DNA of 64,000 nucleotides. Origin: Pseudomonadota bacterium. Its GTDB lineage: Bacteria; Pseudomonadota; Alphaproteobacteria; Rhizobiales; Rhizobiaceae. Positions within the stretch are counted from its first letter, which is position 1. The number at the start of each line of letters is the position of its first letter. Below are positions 17,200 to 26,444 of the stretch, in pieces. Where the stretch lies: NCBI GenBank assembly GCA_023451735.1, contig JAEXYH010000015.1, forward strand, positions 62,001-126,000, read 5' to 3'. The notes below the pieces were generated by a model, which saw nothing but the letters and a program-made list of their open reading frames with translations, did no database searches and was not told the DNA's origin. The position numbers were made by a program, and so were the translations under genes.

Positions 17200-19461
17200 T
17201 CACCAGCGATAGCTCACGGTGGCGAGGACGGTCTGCGGGTCGCCATAGCGGCAGCCGTTCGACGCTACGCAGATCGTATAGCCATTGTTGAACAGGTTCT
17301 TCACATTGAGACGTGCATGGAAGCCGTTCAGCTCACGAGCGAGGTATTTGAGGTCGTATGACGCGGTCAGGTCTACCACAGCATAGGCCGGCACATCATT
17401 GACGTAGCCAGGGATATTCGTCTGACCGATAGCGCGGATGCCACCGCCAAACTTGAAACCGTGCCAGCCCAGTGCGCCGAAATCATACAGGCCCCAGACC
17501 GACGCGGTGTTGTACGGCACGCTGGCAAGGCGTTCGCCGGTCAGTCCGGGAACGTTCGAGCGCGTGGTGCGAGCGTCGGTATAGGTGTAGGCCGACACGA
17601 TGCTGAGTCCGCCAAACTCGGCCTTCGCCTCCAGTTCGATGCCACGCGATTTCGCCTCGCCCGACTGGACCGAGAACGTCGTGTTGACCGGATCCGGCGT
17701 CAGCACGTTCTGCTGGGTGATCTCGAAGGCGGCTGCGCTGAACAGCATGCGGGTGCCCAACGGCTGGTATCGCACGCCGACTTCATACTGCTCGCCACGC
17801 GTCGGTGCGAACGGATTGCCAAGACGGTCGGTGCCGAGGATCGGCGCGAAAGACTGGCTGAACGACACATAGGGCGCGATGCCGTTGTCGAACAGATAGA
17901 CCGCGCCGGCACGGCCGGTCCAGGCTTCGTCCTGCTGCGATGTCAGGGCTCCGGTGCGGATGACACGTGTGTCCACATCGCTGAAATCCTTGCGGCCGCC
18001 GAGCAGCAACACGAACTTGTCGTAGATCTTGATCTGGTCCTGCACGTAAATGCCGACCTGATTGCTCAGCGAATTGGTTCCGTTATTGACGGTGCGGTTG
18101 ACCGTCACCGGCGTGCCGTAGGTCGGATTGATGACATCAACGCTCGATGCTGTCCCGCCGAAGCGATCCGAGTTCAGCATGCTACGGTAGTAGTCGATGC
18201 CGGCGATAACCGTATGTGCGGTCGGACCCGCGACGAACTTGAATTCCGCCGACGTATCGACAGCAAAACCGTTGCCGTGTTCGACTCGGCTGGAGACGTT
18301 CCGCGATCCGGTACGGCCATTCGCGCCGATGCCAGTTAGCAACAGGTAGTCCCAGTCGGTCACTGCATCATACAGGCGGAGGTTCTGGCGGACTTTTACG
18401 GCATTGTTGAAGGAGTGCTCGAACTGATAGCCGACGGCTCCTGCCTTGGTTTCGAAGCGGTCGAAACCAGGCTCGCCAAGAAAGCCCTGGCGGGGAATCG
18501 TTCCGACACTAGTTGGCAGCACGGTGCCTACATAAGGCAGCGGTGTCGGGAACTTGGTCTTGGATTCCTGATAGTAGCCATACACATTCAGCGACGTGTT
18601 GGCATCCGGGCGCCAAGTCACCGAGGGGGCAAGATACAGCTTGTCGTCCTGAATGTAGTTCGTCGGCGTGTCAGACTTCCGCACCAAACCTGTGAAGCGG
18701 TAGAGCAGCGAGCCATCCTCGGCCAACCTGCCGCCGACATCCGCCGAGATTTCCTTGCGCTGATAGTCGCCTACGCTGACATTCACTTCGCCGAACGGAT
18801 TATCGACCGGCTTCTTACTGATCGCGTTGACGAAGCCACCGGGGCCGAGCTGACCGAACAGGATCGAGGACGCGCCCTTGACGACTTCAAGGCGCTCGAG
18901 ACCGAAGGGCTCGGTGGTGGAGTCGTAGACACCCGAGGTGAGCTTCAAGCCATCGCGCAGCAGGCCGGAATTACCGGCCGCGACGTCGAAGCCGCGAATG
19001 CCGATATTGTCACTGACGCGGGTGAAGTTGGTGGCCTGGACGCTCACACCCGGGACGTAATTGAGAACTTCACCAAGTGTCTGGCCACCCTGGTCGCGGA
19101 TCTGCTCGCGCGACACGACGGAGACAGTCTGCGGAGTCTCGAGGATGGGTGTGTCGGTCTTGGTCGATGACGCGCTTCGTGACGCGACATAGCCGTTGAC
19201 CGGGCCATTAGCGCGCTCGACGAAGGTTGGCGCGTTGGTGGCGGCAGGTTGCGCTGGTGCCTGTGGACCGCGGCGGGCGACACGGCGCATCTGATTTGCG
19301 GTGGATGTGCGCCGGGCGCTCGGTGCGCGGCGCACTTGTGACGCGGGTGCATCGACCGTAACCGAGGGCAATTGCGACTGTGCGAAGCTCGCGCTGGATT
19401 CCAGAGTTATAAAGCTACAACCCGCGAGAAAGCCGATTCCCGCGCCTTTCAAAAACGACAT
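17200..19461 (-). CDS. TonB-dependent siderophore receptor
   Basis: 753 residues. A signal peptide (residues 1-27) leads into a proline/arginine-rich linker, then the plug domain (ETPQTVSVVSREQIRDQGG; LNYVPGVSVQ; RDGLKLTSG; VVKGASSILFGQLGPGGFVN), then a 22-stranded barrel ending in an aromatic residue (TVSYRW). This is the ferrichrome/ferrioxamine/pyoverdine receptor family (FhuA/FoxA/FpvA type); the actual siderophore cannot be told. No N-terminal signalling (STN) domain is visible. It heads the operon with DUF3649, PepSY and DUF3325. No convincing Irr, Fur or RirA site was recognised in the 250 bases upstream. Confidence 0.94.
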   Translation of the reverse strand: MSFLKGAGIGFLAGCSFITLESSASFAQSQLPSVTVDAPASQVRRAPSARRTSTANQMRRVARRGPQAPAQPAATNAPTFVERANGPVNGYVASRSASSTKTDTPILETPQTVSVVSREQIRDQGGQTLGEVLNYVPGVSVQATNFTRVSDNIGIRGFDVAAGNSGLLRDGLKLTSGVYDSTTEPFGLERLEVVKGASSILFGQLGPGGFVNAISKKPVDNPFGEVNVSVGDYQRKEISADVGGRLAEDGSLLYRFTGLVRKSDTPTNYIQDDKLYLAPSVTWRPDANTSLNVYGYYQESKTKFPTPLPYVGTVLPTSVGTIPRQGFLGEPGFDRFETKAGAVGYQFEHSFNNAVKVRQNLRLYDAVTDWDYLLLTGIGANGRTGSRNVSSRVEHGNGFAVDTSAEFKFVAGPTAHTVIAGIDYYRSMLNSDRFGGTASSVDVINPTYGTPVTVNRTVNNGTNSLSNQVGIYVQDQIKIYDKFVLLLGGRKDFSDVDTRVIRTGALTSQQDEAWTGRAGAVYLFDNGIAPYVSFSQSFAPILGTDRLGNPFAPTRGEQYEVGVRYQPLGTRMLFSAAAFEITQQNVLTPDPVNTTFSVQSGEAKSRGIELEAKAEFGGLSIVSAYTYTDARTTRSNVPGLTGERLASVPYNTASVWGLYDFGALGWHGFKFGGGIRAIGQTNIPGYVNDVPAYAVVDLTASYDLKYLARELNGFHARLNVKNLFNNGYTICVASNGCRYGDPQTVLATVSYRW

Positions 19462-19714
19462 TCCAATTCCCCAGCCTAAGTCTCAGCTAACTTTAATGAC
19501 TGCGACCTATGGCTCCTGCGACGGCAGGAACGCAGTAGAACCGATCTAAAAATGCTCAGCAGTTTCGGAATGTGGCTAAGATGCGACACATCAGGCACGT
19601 CGAGGTATCTCAAACCACAAACTATCGCGCGCAGTGAGACGTGACCAACTTTAACAACCTATGATCTATCTGGGTTCGGCTGTCGTCGCGGATCACTTCG
19701 GAGATGAAGCTACG

Positions 19715-22246
19715 CTAGTGCGCTTCCAATGCGGCTTTCAAAAATCTCGCGGTTCGGCTTCGCTCGGCCGCGGCGACTAGGACCGGAGGCCCCGAAACGA
19801 CCACTCCTCCTCCTTCGTCACCGGCGCCAGGGCCCATGTCGATCACCCAATCGCTCGCGGCAATCAGCGCCATGTCGTGTTCGACCACGACCACTGTGTT
19901 GCCGGCATCGACGAGCCCTTGCAGTTGCTTCATGAGCTTCTCGACGTCGGACGGATGCAGGCCGGTGGTTGGCTCGTCCAACACGTAAAGCGTTGCACCG
20001 CGCGGGATTCGCTGCAGTTCGGTGGCAAGCTTGATCCGCTGGGCTTCGCCGCCGCTGAGCTCGGTCGCCGACTGTCCCAGGCGGATGTAACCTAAGCCGA
20101 CCTCGCGGATGACGGCCAGCGAACGTTGCAGTGCCACGTCCTGGGCGAAAAACGCAAAGGCATCGTCCACAGTCATAGCAAGCACATCGGCAATCGATCT
20201 TCCGCGAATCTTGATCTCGAGCGTCTTGGCGTCGTAGCGCGCCCCCTGACACGTGGGACATGGCGTGTACACACTCGGAAGAAAAAGCAATTCTACGCTG
20301 ACAAAGCCTTCTCCCTGGCACGTCGCGCACCGTCCTTTGGCAACGTTGAACGAGAAGCGACCGGCGTCGTAGTGCCGAGCCTTGGCCTGCTTCGTCGCCG
20401 CGAAGAGCTTACGAATGTGATCGAAAAGTCCGGTATAGGTTGCAAGGTTCGAGCGCGGCGTGCGTCCGATCGGTTTTTGATCGACCACCACGATCCGCTG
20501 GATGCGGTCCATGCCGCCGACGATTTCACCGCGCAGCGTTTCGACTCCAGCTTCGAGAAGATCGGCCTCCTCTGCCGTGGCGTTCTCGCCCTTGTGACGT
20601 TGTCCCAACGCGTCCGCGACGGCCTCCACCAGGAACTGGGTGACGAGGCTGGATTTACCCGAACCGGATATTCCGGTCACAGCGGTAAACACGCCGATCG
20701 GTATATCGACATCGAGATTGTGGAGGTTGTTTCGCGTGACGCCGCGCAGTTGCAACCAACCTTGCGGATCCCGCTGTCGCCGGATCGGTGGTGCGTCAGA
20801 ACCGAATAGATAAAGGCGTGTCTGGGACGCCTCGATGCCTGCGAGCCCTTCCGGCTTCCCGCTATACAAAACTTCACCGCCGAACACGCCGGCACTGGGG
20901 CCGACATCTACTATCCAGTCGGCATGCCGGACGACGTCCAGTTCGTGCTCGACGACAAACAGCGAATTGCCGGCGGCCTTTAACCGGTCGAGCGCACGCA
21001 GCAGGGCCTCGGTATCGGCGGGATGCAGACCGGCGGAAGGCTCGTCTAAAACATAGACGACGCCGAAAAGATTGGATCGGACCTGCGTCGCCAGTCGCAG
21101 TCGCTGTAGTTCTCCAGGCGATAGCGTTGGGGTGCTGCGATCTGGAGTAAGGTAGCCCAGACCGAGGTCGAAGAGCACAGCTAAACGCGCATTCAAGTCC
21201 TCGACGATCCGCCGAGCAACGATGGCCTTCTCCGGATGATCGGCTGAACCTGCCTTCATGCCGTCGAGGTAGGGCTGGATCACGTCGCCTAGCCTCTTCA
21301 GCGGCAGCCGTGACAACTCAGCGATGTCGAAGCCTGCGAACTTCACGGACAGCGCTTCCGGCTTCAGGCGCTTGCCGCGGCATACCGGACAGTCGTCACT
21401 GAGGAGATATTGTGCCACCCGCCGCTTCATCATCGCGCTCTGCGTGGTGGCAAAGGTCTGCAGCACGTAGCGGCGCGCGCCGGTGAAGGTGCCTTGGTAG
21501 CTCGGCTCCTCCTTGCGCCTCAAAGCCCGTTTCGTCTCGGCGGGCGTGTATCCTGCGTAGACCGGAACGGTTGGCTGCTCATCGGTGAACAGAATCCAGT
21601 CCCTTGTTTTCTTGGGCAGCTTGCGCCACGGCGTGTCCACGTCGTGTCCGAGCGTCACCAGGATGTCGCGCAGGTTCTGCCCTTGCCAAGCACTTGGCCA
21701 GGCCGCGACCGCACGTTCGCGAATGGTGAGAGTATCATCCGGGACCATAGACCGCTCGGAGACATCGTGAATCCGGCCGATGCCGTGACAGTTCGGGCAT
21801 GCTCCTTCCGGAGTGTTCGGCGAAAACGACTCCGCATACAACAAGCTTTGTCCTTGCGGATAGTCGCCCGCCCGCGAATAGAGCATGCGCATGAGGTTCG
21901 ACAGCGTCGTGACGCTTCCCACCGATGATCGCGTCGTCGGAGAGCCCCGCTGCTGCTGGAGCGCGACTGCCGGCGGCAAGCCTTCTATTTCATCGACCTC
22001 TGGAATGGACATCTGATTGAAAAGACGTCGCGCATAGGGAGAAACCGATTCCAGGTAGCGCCGCTGCGCTTCCGCATACAGCGTGCCGAAAGCCAAAGAG
22101 TACTTTCCAGACCCTGACACACCGGTGAACACCACCAGCGCGTTGCGCGGTATGTCGAGGGACACGTTTTTGAGGTTATGCTCACGAGCTCCGCGGACAC
22201 GAACGAAGTCTCCGGATGGCACTGTCCGTGGGTCAGATTTTTTCAA
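19715..22246 (-). CDS. UvrA-like excinuclease ATPase (UvrA2 class) with altered Walker A
   Basis: 843 residues, shorter than canonical UvrA (~940) as expected for the UvrA2 class that lacks much of the UvrB-binding insertion. Two ABC ATPase halves with zinc motifs (CPNCHGIG; CATCQGEGF; CPTCQGARY) and two signature motifs (LSPGELQRLRLATQ; ELSGGEAQRIKLATEL) are present. The first Walker A reads GVSGSGKYSLAFG: residue 49, normally Ser/Thr and a Mg ligand, is Tyr (codon TAC). The second Walker A (GISGSGKSSLVTQF) is normal. UvrA2 proteins are linked to DNA-damage and drug tolerance and are often near antibiotic genes. No LexA box was found upstream, and the gene stands alone. Confidence 0.93.
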   Translation of the reverse strand: MKKSDPRTVPSGDFVRVRGAREHNLKNVSLDIPRNALVVFTGVSGSGKYSLAFGTLYAEAQRRYLESVSPYARRLFNQMSIPEVDEIEGLPPAVALQQQRGSPTTRSSVGSVTTLSNLMRMLYSRAGDYPQGQSLLYAESFSPNTPEGACPNCHGIGRIHDVSERSMVPDDTLTIRERAVAAWPSAWQGQNLRDILVTLGHDVDTPWRKLPKKTRDWILFTDEQPTVPVYAGYTPAETKRALRRKEEPSYQGTFTGARRYVLQTFATTQSAMMKRRVAQYLLSDDCPVCRGKRLKPEALSVKFAGFDIAELSRLPLKRLGDVIQPYLDGMKAGSADHPEKAIVARRIVEDLNARLAVLFDLGLGYLTPDRSTPTLSPGELQRLRLATQVRSNLFGVVYVLDEPSAGLHPADTEALLRALDRLKAAGNSLFVVEHELDVVRHADWIVDVGPSAGVFGGEVLYSGKPEGLAGIEASQTRLYLFGSDAPPIRRQRDPQGWLQLRGVTRNNLHNLDVDIPIGVFTAVTGISGSGKSSLVTQFLVEAVADALGQRHKGENATAEEADLLEAGVETLRGEIVGGMDRIQRIVVVDQKPIGRTPRSNLATYTGLFDHIRKLFAATKQAKARHYDAGRFSFNVAKGRCATCQGEGFVSVELLFLPSVYTPCPTCQGARYDAKTLEIKIRGRSIADVLAMTVDDAFAFFAQDVALQRSLAVIREVGLGYIRLGQSATELSGGEAQRIKLATELQRIPRGATLYVLDEPTTGLHPSDVEKLMKQLQGLVDAGNTVVVVEHDMALIAASDWVIDMGPGAGDEGGGVVVSGPPVLVAAAERSRTARFLKAALEAH

Positions 22247-22364
22247 AGTTTATCGAACTCATCGTTCGTCCTAAGCGCCTGATGCACTAGCAGTCGATGC
22301 CTTGCTTGCGGGTAGTTCTTAAGACGAGGTATCTTAGTCCCGGTCCAAGGCAGAGTGAGCTTCC

Positions 22365-22538
22365 TCATGCGACCAGTTGCTTTCGGACGGCGGTCGCCGA
22401 ATTCCCGACCTTGTCCACCGCCTTCTGCAGCTCTTCTTTCGACACGTTGAGATGCTTCGTCCAATATCGGACCTCATGCTGCTCGTGCATGTTGATCTTG
22501 CTTCTGTCGGGCTGTCCCCGATTTTGCAAATTGTCCAT
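22365..22538 (-). CDS. DUF3606 small stress-associated protein
   Basis: 57 residues from ATG at 22538. It matches the short DUF3606 family: GQPDRSKINMHEQHEVRYW followed by a Leu-rich helix and AVDKVGNSATAVRKQL. These proteins are common in Rhizobiales, often in general-stress sets; function unknown. A near-match to an EcfG promoter (GGAAC-N16-CGTA) lies 26 bases upstream. Confidence 0.8.
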   Translation of the reverse strand: MDNLQNRGQPDRSKINMHEQHEVRYWTKHLNVSKEELQKAVDKVGNSATAVRKQLVA

Positions 22539-22563
22539 CACAACCTCCATGATTACGGAGGTT

Positions 22564-22588
22564 TACGCTGCCTTTACGGTTTAGTTCC
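22564..22588 (-). promoter_or_regulatory. possible EcfG promoter (one mismatch) for the DUF3606 gene
   Basis: Minus strand reads GGAAC-N16-CGTA, one base off the consensus GGAAC-N16-CGTT, ending 26 bases before the DUF3606 start. A GGAAC-N17-AGTT on the plus strand at 22596-22621 points at the DUF6894 gene. Both are weaker than the sites further right. Confidence 0.35.
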
Positions 22589-22652
22589 AACAGGCGGAAC
22601 AAGTTAGGGCCGAAGCTAGTTGGGCGAAAATCACCAAACTGCGAAGAGCGAA

Positions 22653-22853
22653 ATGCCCCGTTTCCGTTTTCCAATTATCGATGGCACCCGGTTGGACGAT
22701 CCGGTCGGAATTGAGTTTCCAGATGTCTCATCCGCGAAGTCTCACGCCGAACATATCGCTCAGCTCATGCCGAACACTCATGATCGGCACGTATCTGTCA
22801 TCGATGACAACGACGAGGAAGTGCACCGCGTCGCCGTACCAAAGCTCACCTGA
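22653..22853 (+). CDS. DUF6894-like small protein
   Basis: 66 residues starting MPRFRFPIIDGTRLDDPVG. Small proteins beginning MPRYxFxxxDG with a DxxGxEF segment and a following helix are widespread in Bradyrhizobium relatives (DUF6894). The start at 22653 was chosen to match that N-terminus; eleven in-frame codons upstream are not conserved-looking. Function unknown. Divergent from the DUF3606 gene, with a possible stress promoter pair between them. Confidence 0.7.
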   Translation: MPRFRFPIIDGTRLDDPVGIEFPDVSSAKSHAEHIAQLMPNTHDRHVSVIDDNDEEVHRVAVPKLT

Positions 22854-22913
22854 TCCCTGTAGCGATAGATCCGGCGGACACTTTGGCGCACCGCGCCTGA
22901 CTCGTTCGCTTTA

Positions 22914-25130
22914 TCACATCTCGCGATCAGACGTCGTGTTCCGTATTACAATCCCGGACGAGGGCTTCGACACGTCAGGCCGTAAGGCACTCGGCTGAGA
23001 GTCTTCCTGTCGCTTAGCATTCATGAGATTCAAAAGGCCTGCGGCGGCGCGCGCATCACAGAGAGCACGATGGTGGGTTTCGAGATCAAGGCCGAAGGTG
23101 CGACTTAGGTTTCCAAGCCCGTATGAGCCGAGGCCTGGATATGTCCTGCGCATGCCGGCGCAGGTGCAGACCTTCGGAAACCGGAAACGGCGCTCCAGAC
23201 GCTCGTATTCGCTCGATATGAACCCGTAGTCGAAATTCACGTTGTGCGCGGCGAAGATACCGTCGCCCATAAATTCGATAAAACTATCGGCCACGCTCGC
23301 GAAGAGTGGAGCGTCGCGCACCATCTCGTTGGTGATGCCGGTGAGTTGAACGATCTTGGATGGTATCGCTCGCTGCGGGTTCAACAAAGAATGCCACTCA
23401 CCGACAATCTGGTGATTACGCATTTTGACTGCTCCGATCTCAGTGACGCGATCGAACGAAGCCATGCCGCCCGTCGTCTCCACGTCAACGACAACGTAAT
23501 CCTGATCCGGATCAAACCTGTAAGCGACGCGACCAATCTCTACCGGGATCCTGGCATTGCCGAGTTGCCGGAGACGGGTCAGCTGATTTCGACGGATGAC
23601 GTCTCCTTCTGCCTTGACCTCGCTAAAAGAGACTTTGCCATCCCGAACAAGCATCAGGTCCGGGAAACCGTCCCGCATCGAACGGAAATCCCGGCACATC
23701 GCTTCCAGGATGCTCGCCAGGCCTGCTACGTCCACGCCGGCCAGCAGGCACTGCAGTGCGTCCAGATCGACGTGATCCCATGCGAATAGCCCATTCGGCC
23801 TTCCCCACTTCGCGGCGACGGATTTGAGAAGGATATTGAGTGCCGCACCGGATCGCACGGCGTCGAGCTTGGCGGCGATCTGGGGCTCGAACCGACGCAG
23901 AAAAGTTCCGTCCTTTAGACAACGCGGCACCCAGTCGAAGCCGCTATTGAGTTGATCGGATTCGAACAGCTCTTCCCAGAAGATGAGTCCGAACATCGAG
24001 AGCCAGACGATGTTTTCCGTGAAAAAGACGCGATAGCCTTGGCGACGGTGGAACGAGGCTACGCCGGCCTCCGGATTGCCGCGATGGGCGTCGTCTATGG
24101 TAATCGTCGTCGCGCCCCTAAGCATTTCGGTACAGGCCCCTGTCCGGCGGCCTCCGAATTTGCGTGCATAGAAGTCCGCTGCGAATGTCAGCTCCTCATC
24201 CGTCAAAGGATCATCGATCATCCGCGTGAGAAGCGCCTCCGCTTCGACCTTTTCGCCGGACGCATAGACGAGCCGGACCAGCCTCTCGCGGCAGTCCGCA
24301 GACTCCCCAGTGCGATAAAGAGAGTTCGCAATTTCAAGATCCCCAAGCTTTTCGAAAAATTGGCCGACACGGCATGCAGCGCGCCCGCGGAGTTCAACCG
24401 CATAGTCCGTTGGGCAGGACGGCCCGGTGAGAATTTCTTCGGCGCAACGTCGATAGACGCTGGTGCATTTCTCTTCGATACGGTCCAGAATCTGGCTGTA
24501 GTAGAAACAGGCTCGCGCCTCGTCGCCGTCCTCGAAGCGGGCGCTGAAGGCCGACGCGCCGTTCGTTCGCATGAGTCCGAGATCACGGAGTGCGAAGTTC
24601 TTGAGATCGACCTCGGTCTTGCCGAAATAGAGGTAGAGCTGGAATTCGATCGGCGTGGTGCCGGCAAGAACGACGAACCGGTCTCCGTCGCAGTATTCAA
24701 CGGCCGTATCAAAGGGGATGCGCTGGGCGAAGAACTCGACCAGCTTTGGTTTCGACCACGAAGAGCGGATGTCGGAATATCCTGCGCTTTTGCCCCCGGT
24801 GAACAGTTCGGCCTTCGGAAGTCGTGACAGGAACGCCGCATAGTCGTCCGGGACGAGCGATCGGGCGTGACCGATACCCCGCAATTCCTCCAGTGCGGAA
24901 CGGATGTCCAAGATCTCAGCGTATCTAAAATGCTCGCGATTGAAGACCGCGCCTCGTCGATTGACCATCCGGACGAGCAGACACTGCGCATCGCGGGACA
25001 GTCGGCCGAACGAATGGGAAAACCCGTGGTGTTCTTCGGTCAAGATCGACGCATAGGTTCGCGCGACGAAACCGAGCATCTCCCTGAAATGATCAAGGTA
25101 GTAATAGACGGGCAGCGATGGGAGGCTCAT
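22914..25130 (-). CDS. FAN1-like VRR-NUC nuclease fused to a DnaQ-type 3'-5' exonuclease
   Basis: 738 residues. Residues 1-~480 look like bacterial FAN1 (N-terminal MSLPSLPVYYYLDHFREML, a region with SWSKPKLVEFF, then helical repeats). The VRR-NUC core follows: GFPDLMLV (Asp491) and SEVKAEGD (Glu504, Lys506), a PD-(D/E)xK nuclease that in FAN1 unhooks interstrand crosslinks and cuts 5' flaps. Residues ~545-730 are a separate DEDDh exonuclease: VVVDVETTG (Asp549, Glu551), AAHNVNFDYGF and HRALCDARAA. Such a fusion would pair structure-specific incision with 3'-5' trimming. A GTTC-N7-GTTC LexA box lies 82 bases upstream, so SOS control is likely. Start MSLPSLP matches the usual FAN1 beginning. 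Confidence 0.88.
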   Translation of the reverse strand: MSLPSLPVYYYLDHFREMLGFVARTYASILTEEHHGFSHSFGRLSRDAQCLLVRMVNRRGAVFNREHFRYAEILDIRSALEELRGIGHARSLVPDDYAAFLSRLPKAELFTGGKSAGYSDIRSSWSKPKLVEFFAQRIPFDTAVEYCDGDRFVVLAGTTPIEFQLYLYFGKTEVDLKNFALRDLGLMRTNGASAFSARFEDGDEARACFYYSQILDRIEEKCTSVYRRCAEEILTGPSCPTDYAVELRGRAACRVGQFFEKLGDLEIANSLYRTGESADCRERLVRLVYASGEKVEAEALLTRMIDDPLTDEELTFAADFYARKFGGRRTGACTEMLRGATTITIDDAHRGNPEAGVASFHRRQGYRVFFTENIVWLSMFGLIFWEELFESDQLNSGFDWVPRCLKDGTFLRRFEPQIAAKLDAVRSGAALNILLKSVAAKWGRPNGLFAWDHVDLDALQCLLAGVDVAGLASILEAMCRDFRSMRDGFPDLMLVRDGKVSFSEVKAEGDVIRRNQLTRLRQLGNARIPVEIGRVAYRFDPDQDYVVVDVETTGGMASFDRVTEIGAVKMRNHQIVGEWHSLLNPQRAIPSKIVQLTGITNEMVRDAPLFASVADSFIEFMGDGIFAAHNVNFDYGFISSEYERLERRFRFPKVCTCAGMRRTYPGLGSYGLGNLSRTFGLDLETHHRALCDARAAAGLLNLMNAKRQEDSQPSALRPDVSKPSSGIVIRNTTSDREM

Positions 25131-25211
25131 AGGGCGACGCCATGATATGTCGCGAAACGAAGACGCGCGGCTAGATCATCAAATCAGACGTCAATCGACG
25201 CACGCACATGT

Positions 25212-25226
25212 TCTCTTTTTGTTCAT
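25212..25226 (-). promoter_or_regulatory. LexA (SOS) box upstream of the FAN1-exonuclease gene
   Basis: GTTC-TCTTTTT-GTTC fits the GTTC-N7-GTTC operator. It lies 82 bases before the FAN1-exonuclease start and 31 bases past the end of the dnaE2 remnant, so it can only serve the FAN1-type gene. Confidence 0.78.
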
Positions 25227-25256
25227 CTCCTAGGAAATGTCAAGGCATCACGCGTT

Positions 25257-25746
25257 CTATCGAAAGTTTCTTGGTTTGAGCCTCAGGCGATCGATGTGCA
25301 AATCCGGAATGTAAATGTCGCGCGTGCGAAGCCCTTTCGGGGGAAGACCGCGCGCGTCGGGCGATCCGCCGCGGTGGAATTCATCTCCGCGGCCATGAGG
25401 AAGCGGGAACCGTTCTTCTCGCTCACTGACGCCCGCAATATCTGGCGACATGTCGGTCAATTGCCGCGCCACCAAATGGACGACCTCCCCTTTCCGCTGA
25501 ATACGGCCCTGAACAGCAATCATAGATGCACCAAGGATGACCCTGCGCTGGCGTTCATACAGCGATGGCCAAATCACGAGATTGGCCACGCTGGTTTCAT
25601 CTTCGATCGTGATGAACATGCCGCTGCGCGCCGTGTCTCCCAACCAAGATAATCGGCCTGGAATCCTCATGCACGTCGGCGCGCGTCGCGCGCAGCAAAC
25701 GATCGATCGGCCAGGTCGGAAGATAGACGGAGACGACCCTCGCCAT
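25257..25746 (-). pseudogene. imuB-dnaE2 remnant joined by an internal deletion
   Basis: From 25746 the frame reads as ImuB (start RVVSVYLPTWPIDRLLRAT) for about 42 codons, then at ~25620 the DNA changes abruptly to the 3' end of dnaE2: in another frame it encodes FITIEDETSVANLVIWPSL through the DnaE2 C-terminus ending at 25257. Because the junction is out of phase, the imuB frame stops at 25597. Compared with the intact locus at 5.6-10.4 kb, roughly 4.3 kb (most of imuB and about nine tenths of dnaE2) is missing. The remaining parts are still clearly similar, so the loss looks fairly recent. The remnant keeps the 80-base overlap with the imuA stop. Confidence 0.92.
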
Positions 25747-26419
25747 CGCAAGCATCCACTACGAAATCCGCGCTTTCACCTGCGCGGCATCGGATCAGTT
25801 CAAGAAGCCATCGCGCCCGGCCGACACCCGGAACCGGAAGCGGGACCGATGGGAGCGCTGAGACCCGCCAACGTGTGGTGGATGCGGTCGGCTGCCCGAA
25901 ATCGGCAGCGTCCGTCTGGCGTCGCCATCGCCTAACCGCGATTGCCATCGTTCCGGAAGCTTCCGCCGCAAGATGGAGACGCCGGGACGCCGTCATCGAA
26001 AGTTTGGAGACCTCGGCCACAACGGCGCCGAGACATCCGTGCCGTGCTCCCTCCTCGAAGCTTGCAAGCAAGGACTTCTCGTCCCCGGCCTCCAGGTAGA
26101 TCACGCGGTCCGGACCGAGACCGGCTTGAGCAAGCGCAGCTGCAAACAGGTCCTGTCGGTTCACGCACCAAAGTACCTGCCCTGTGGTTCGGGCAGCGAT
26201 GCCCGCCGCGAACAGCGCCGCAGCAGCTCCATCCACCGCACCATTTCCTCCACCAGCGATTTCGTGCAGAGCGCCGACCACCAGTCCCCCACCGGGCAGC
26301 TTGTCATCGATCGCCACAGCCCCGAATGGCAGCACGGCCCGCGCACGAAACTGCGGGCTTTCTAGCCGAGCGACTTTCGCGCGGAGATCGTCCAAGACGC
26401 GGTTCGCGGCTCCTTCCAT
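25667..26419 (-). CDS. imuA: ImuA, second copy
   Basis: 250 residues, the same length as the copy at 10340-11092 and similar over its whole length (for example LPFGAVAIDDKLPGGGLVVG against LPFGVRAIDERLPGGGLAVG). The frame is intact and has its own LexA box 26 bases upstream, yet its partner genes imuB and dnaE2 directly downstream are deleted. It could still work with ImuB and DnaE2 from the other locus, or be a survivor in decay. RecA-like fold with degenerate P-loop, as in other ImuA proteins. Confidence 0.92.
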   Translation of the reverse strand: MEGAANRVLDDLRAKVARLESPQFRARAVLPFGAVAIDDKLPGGGLVVGALHEIAGGGNGAVDGAAAALFAAGIAARTTGQVLWCVNRQDLFAAALAQAGLGPDRVIYLEAGDEKSLLASFEEGARHGCLGAVVAEVSKLSMTASRRLHLAAEASGTMAIAVRRWRRQTDAADFGQPTASTTRWRVSALPSVPLPVPGVGRARWLLELIRCRAGESADFVVDACDGEGRLRLSSDLADRSFAARDARRRA

Positions 26420-26444
26420 AAATCAGCCCGCCTATTGAATTATT

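Noticed and set aside
19462..19714. Iron-responsive operator (Irr, Fur or RirA) before the TonB receptor
   Set aside because: No convincing palindrome or known box was found in the 250 bases upstream, though regulation by iron remains likely.
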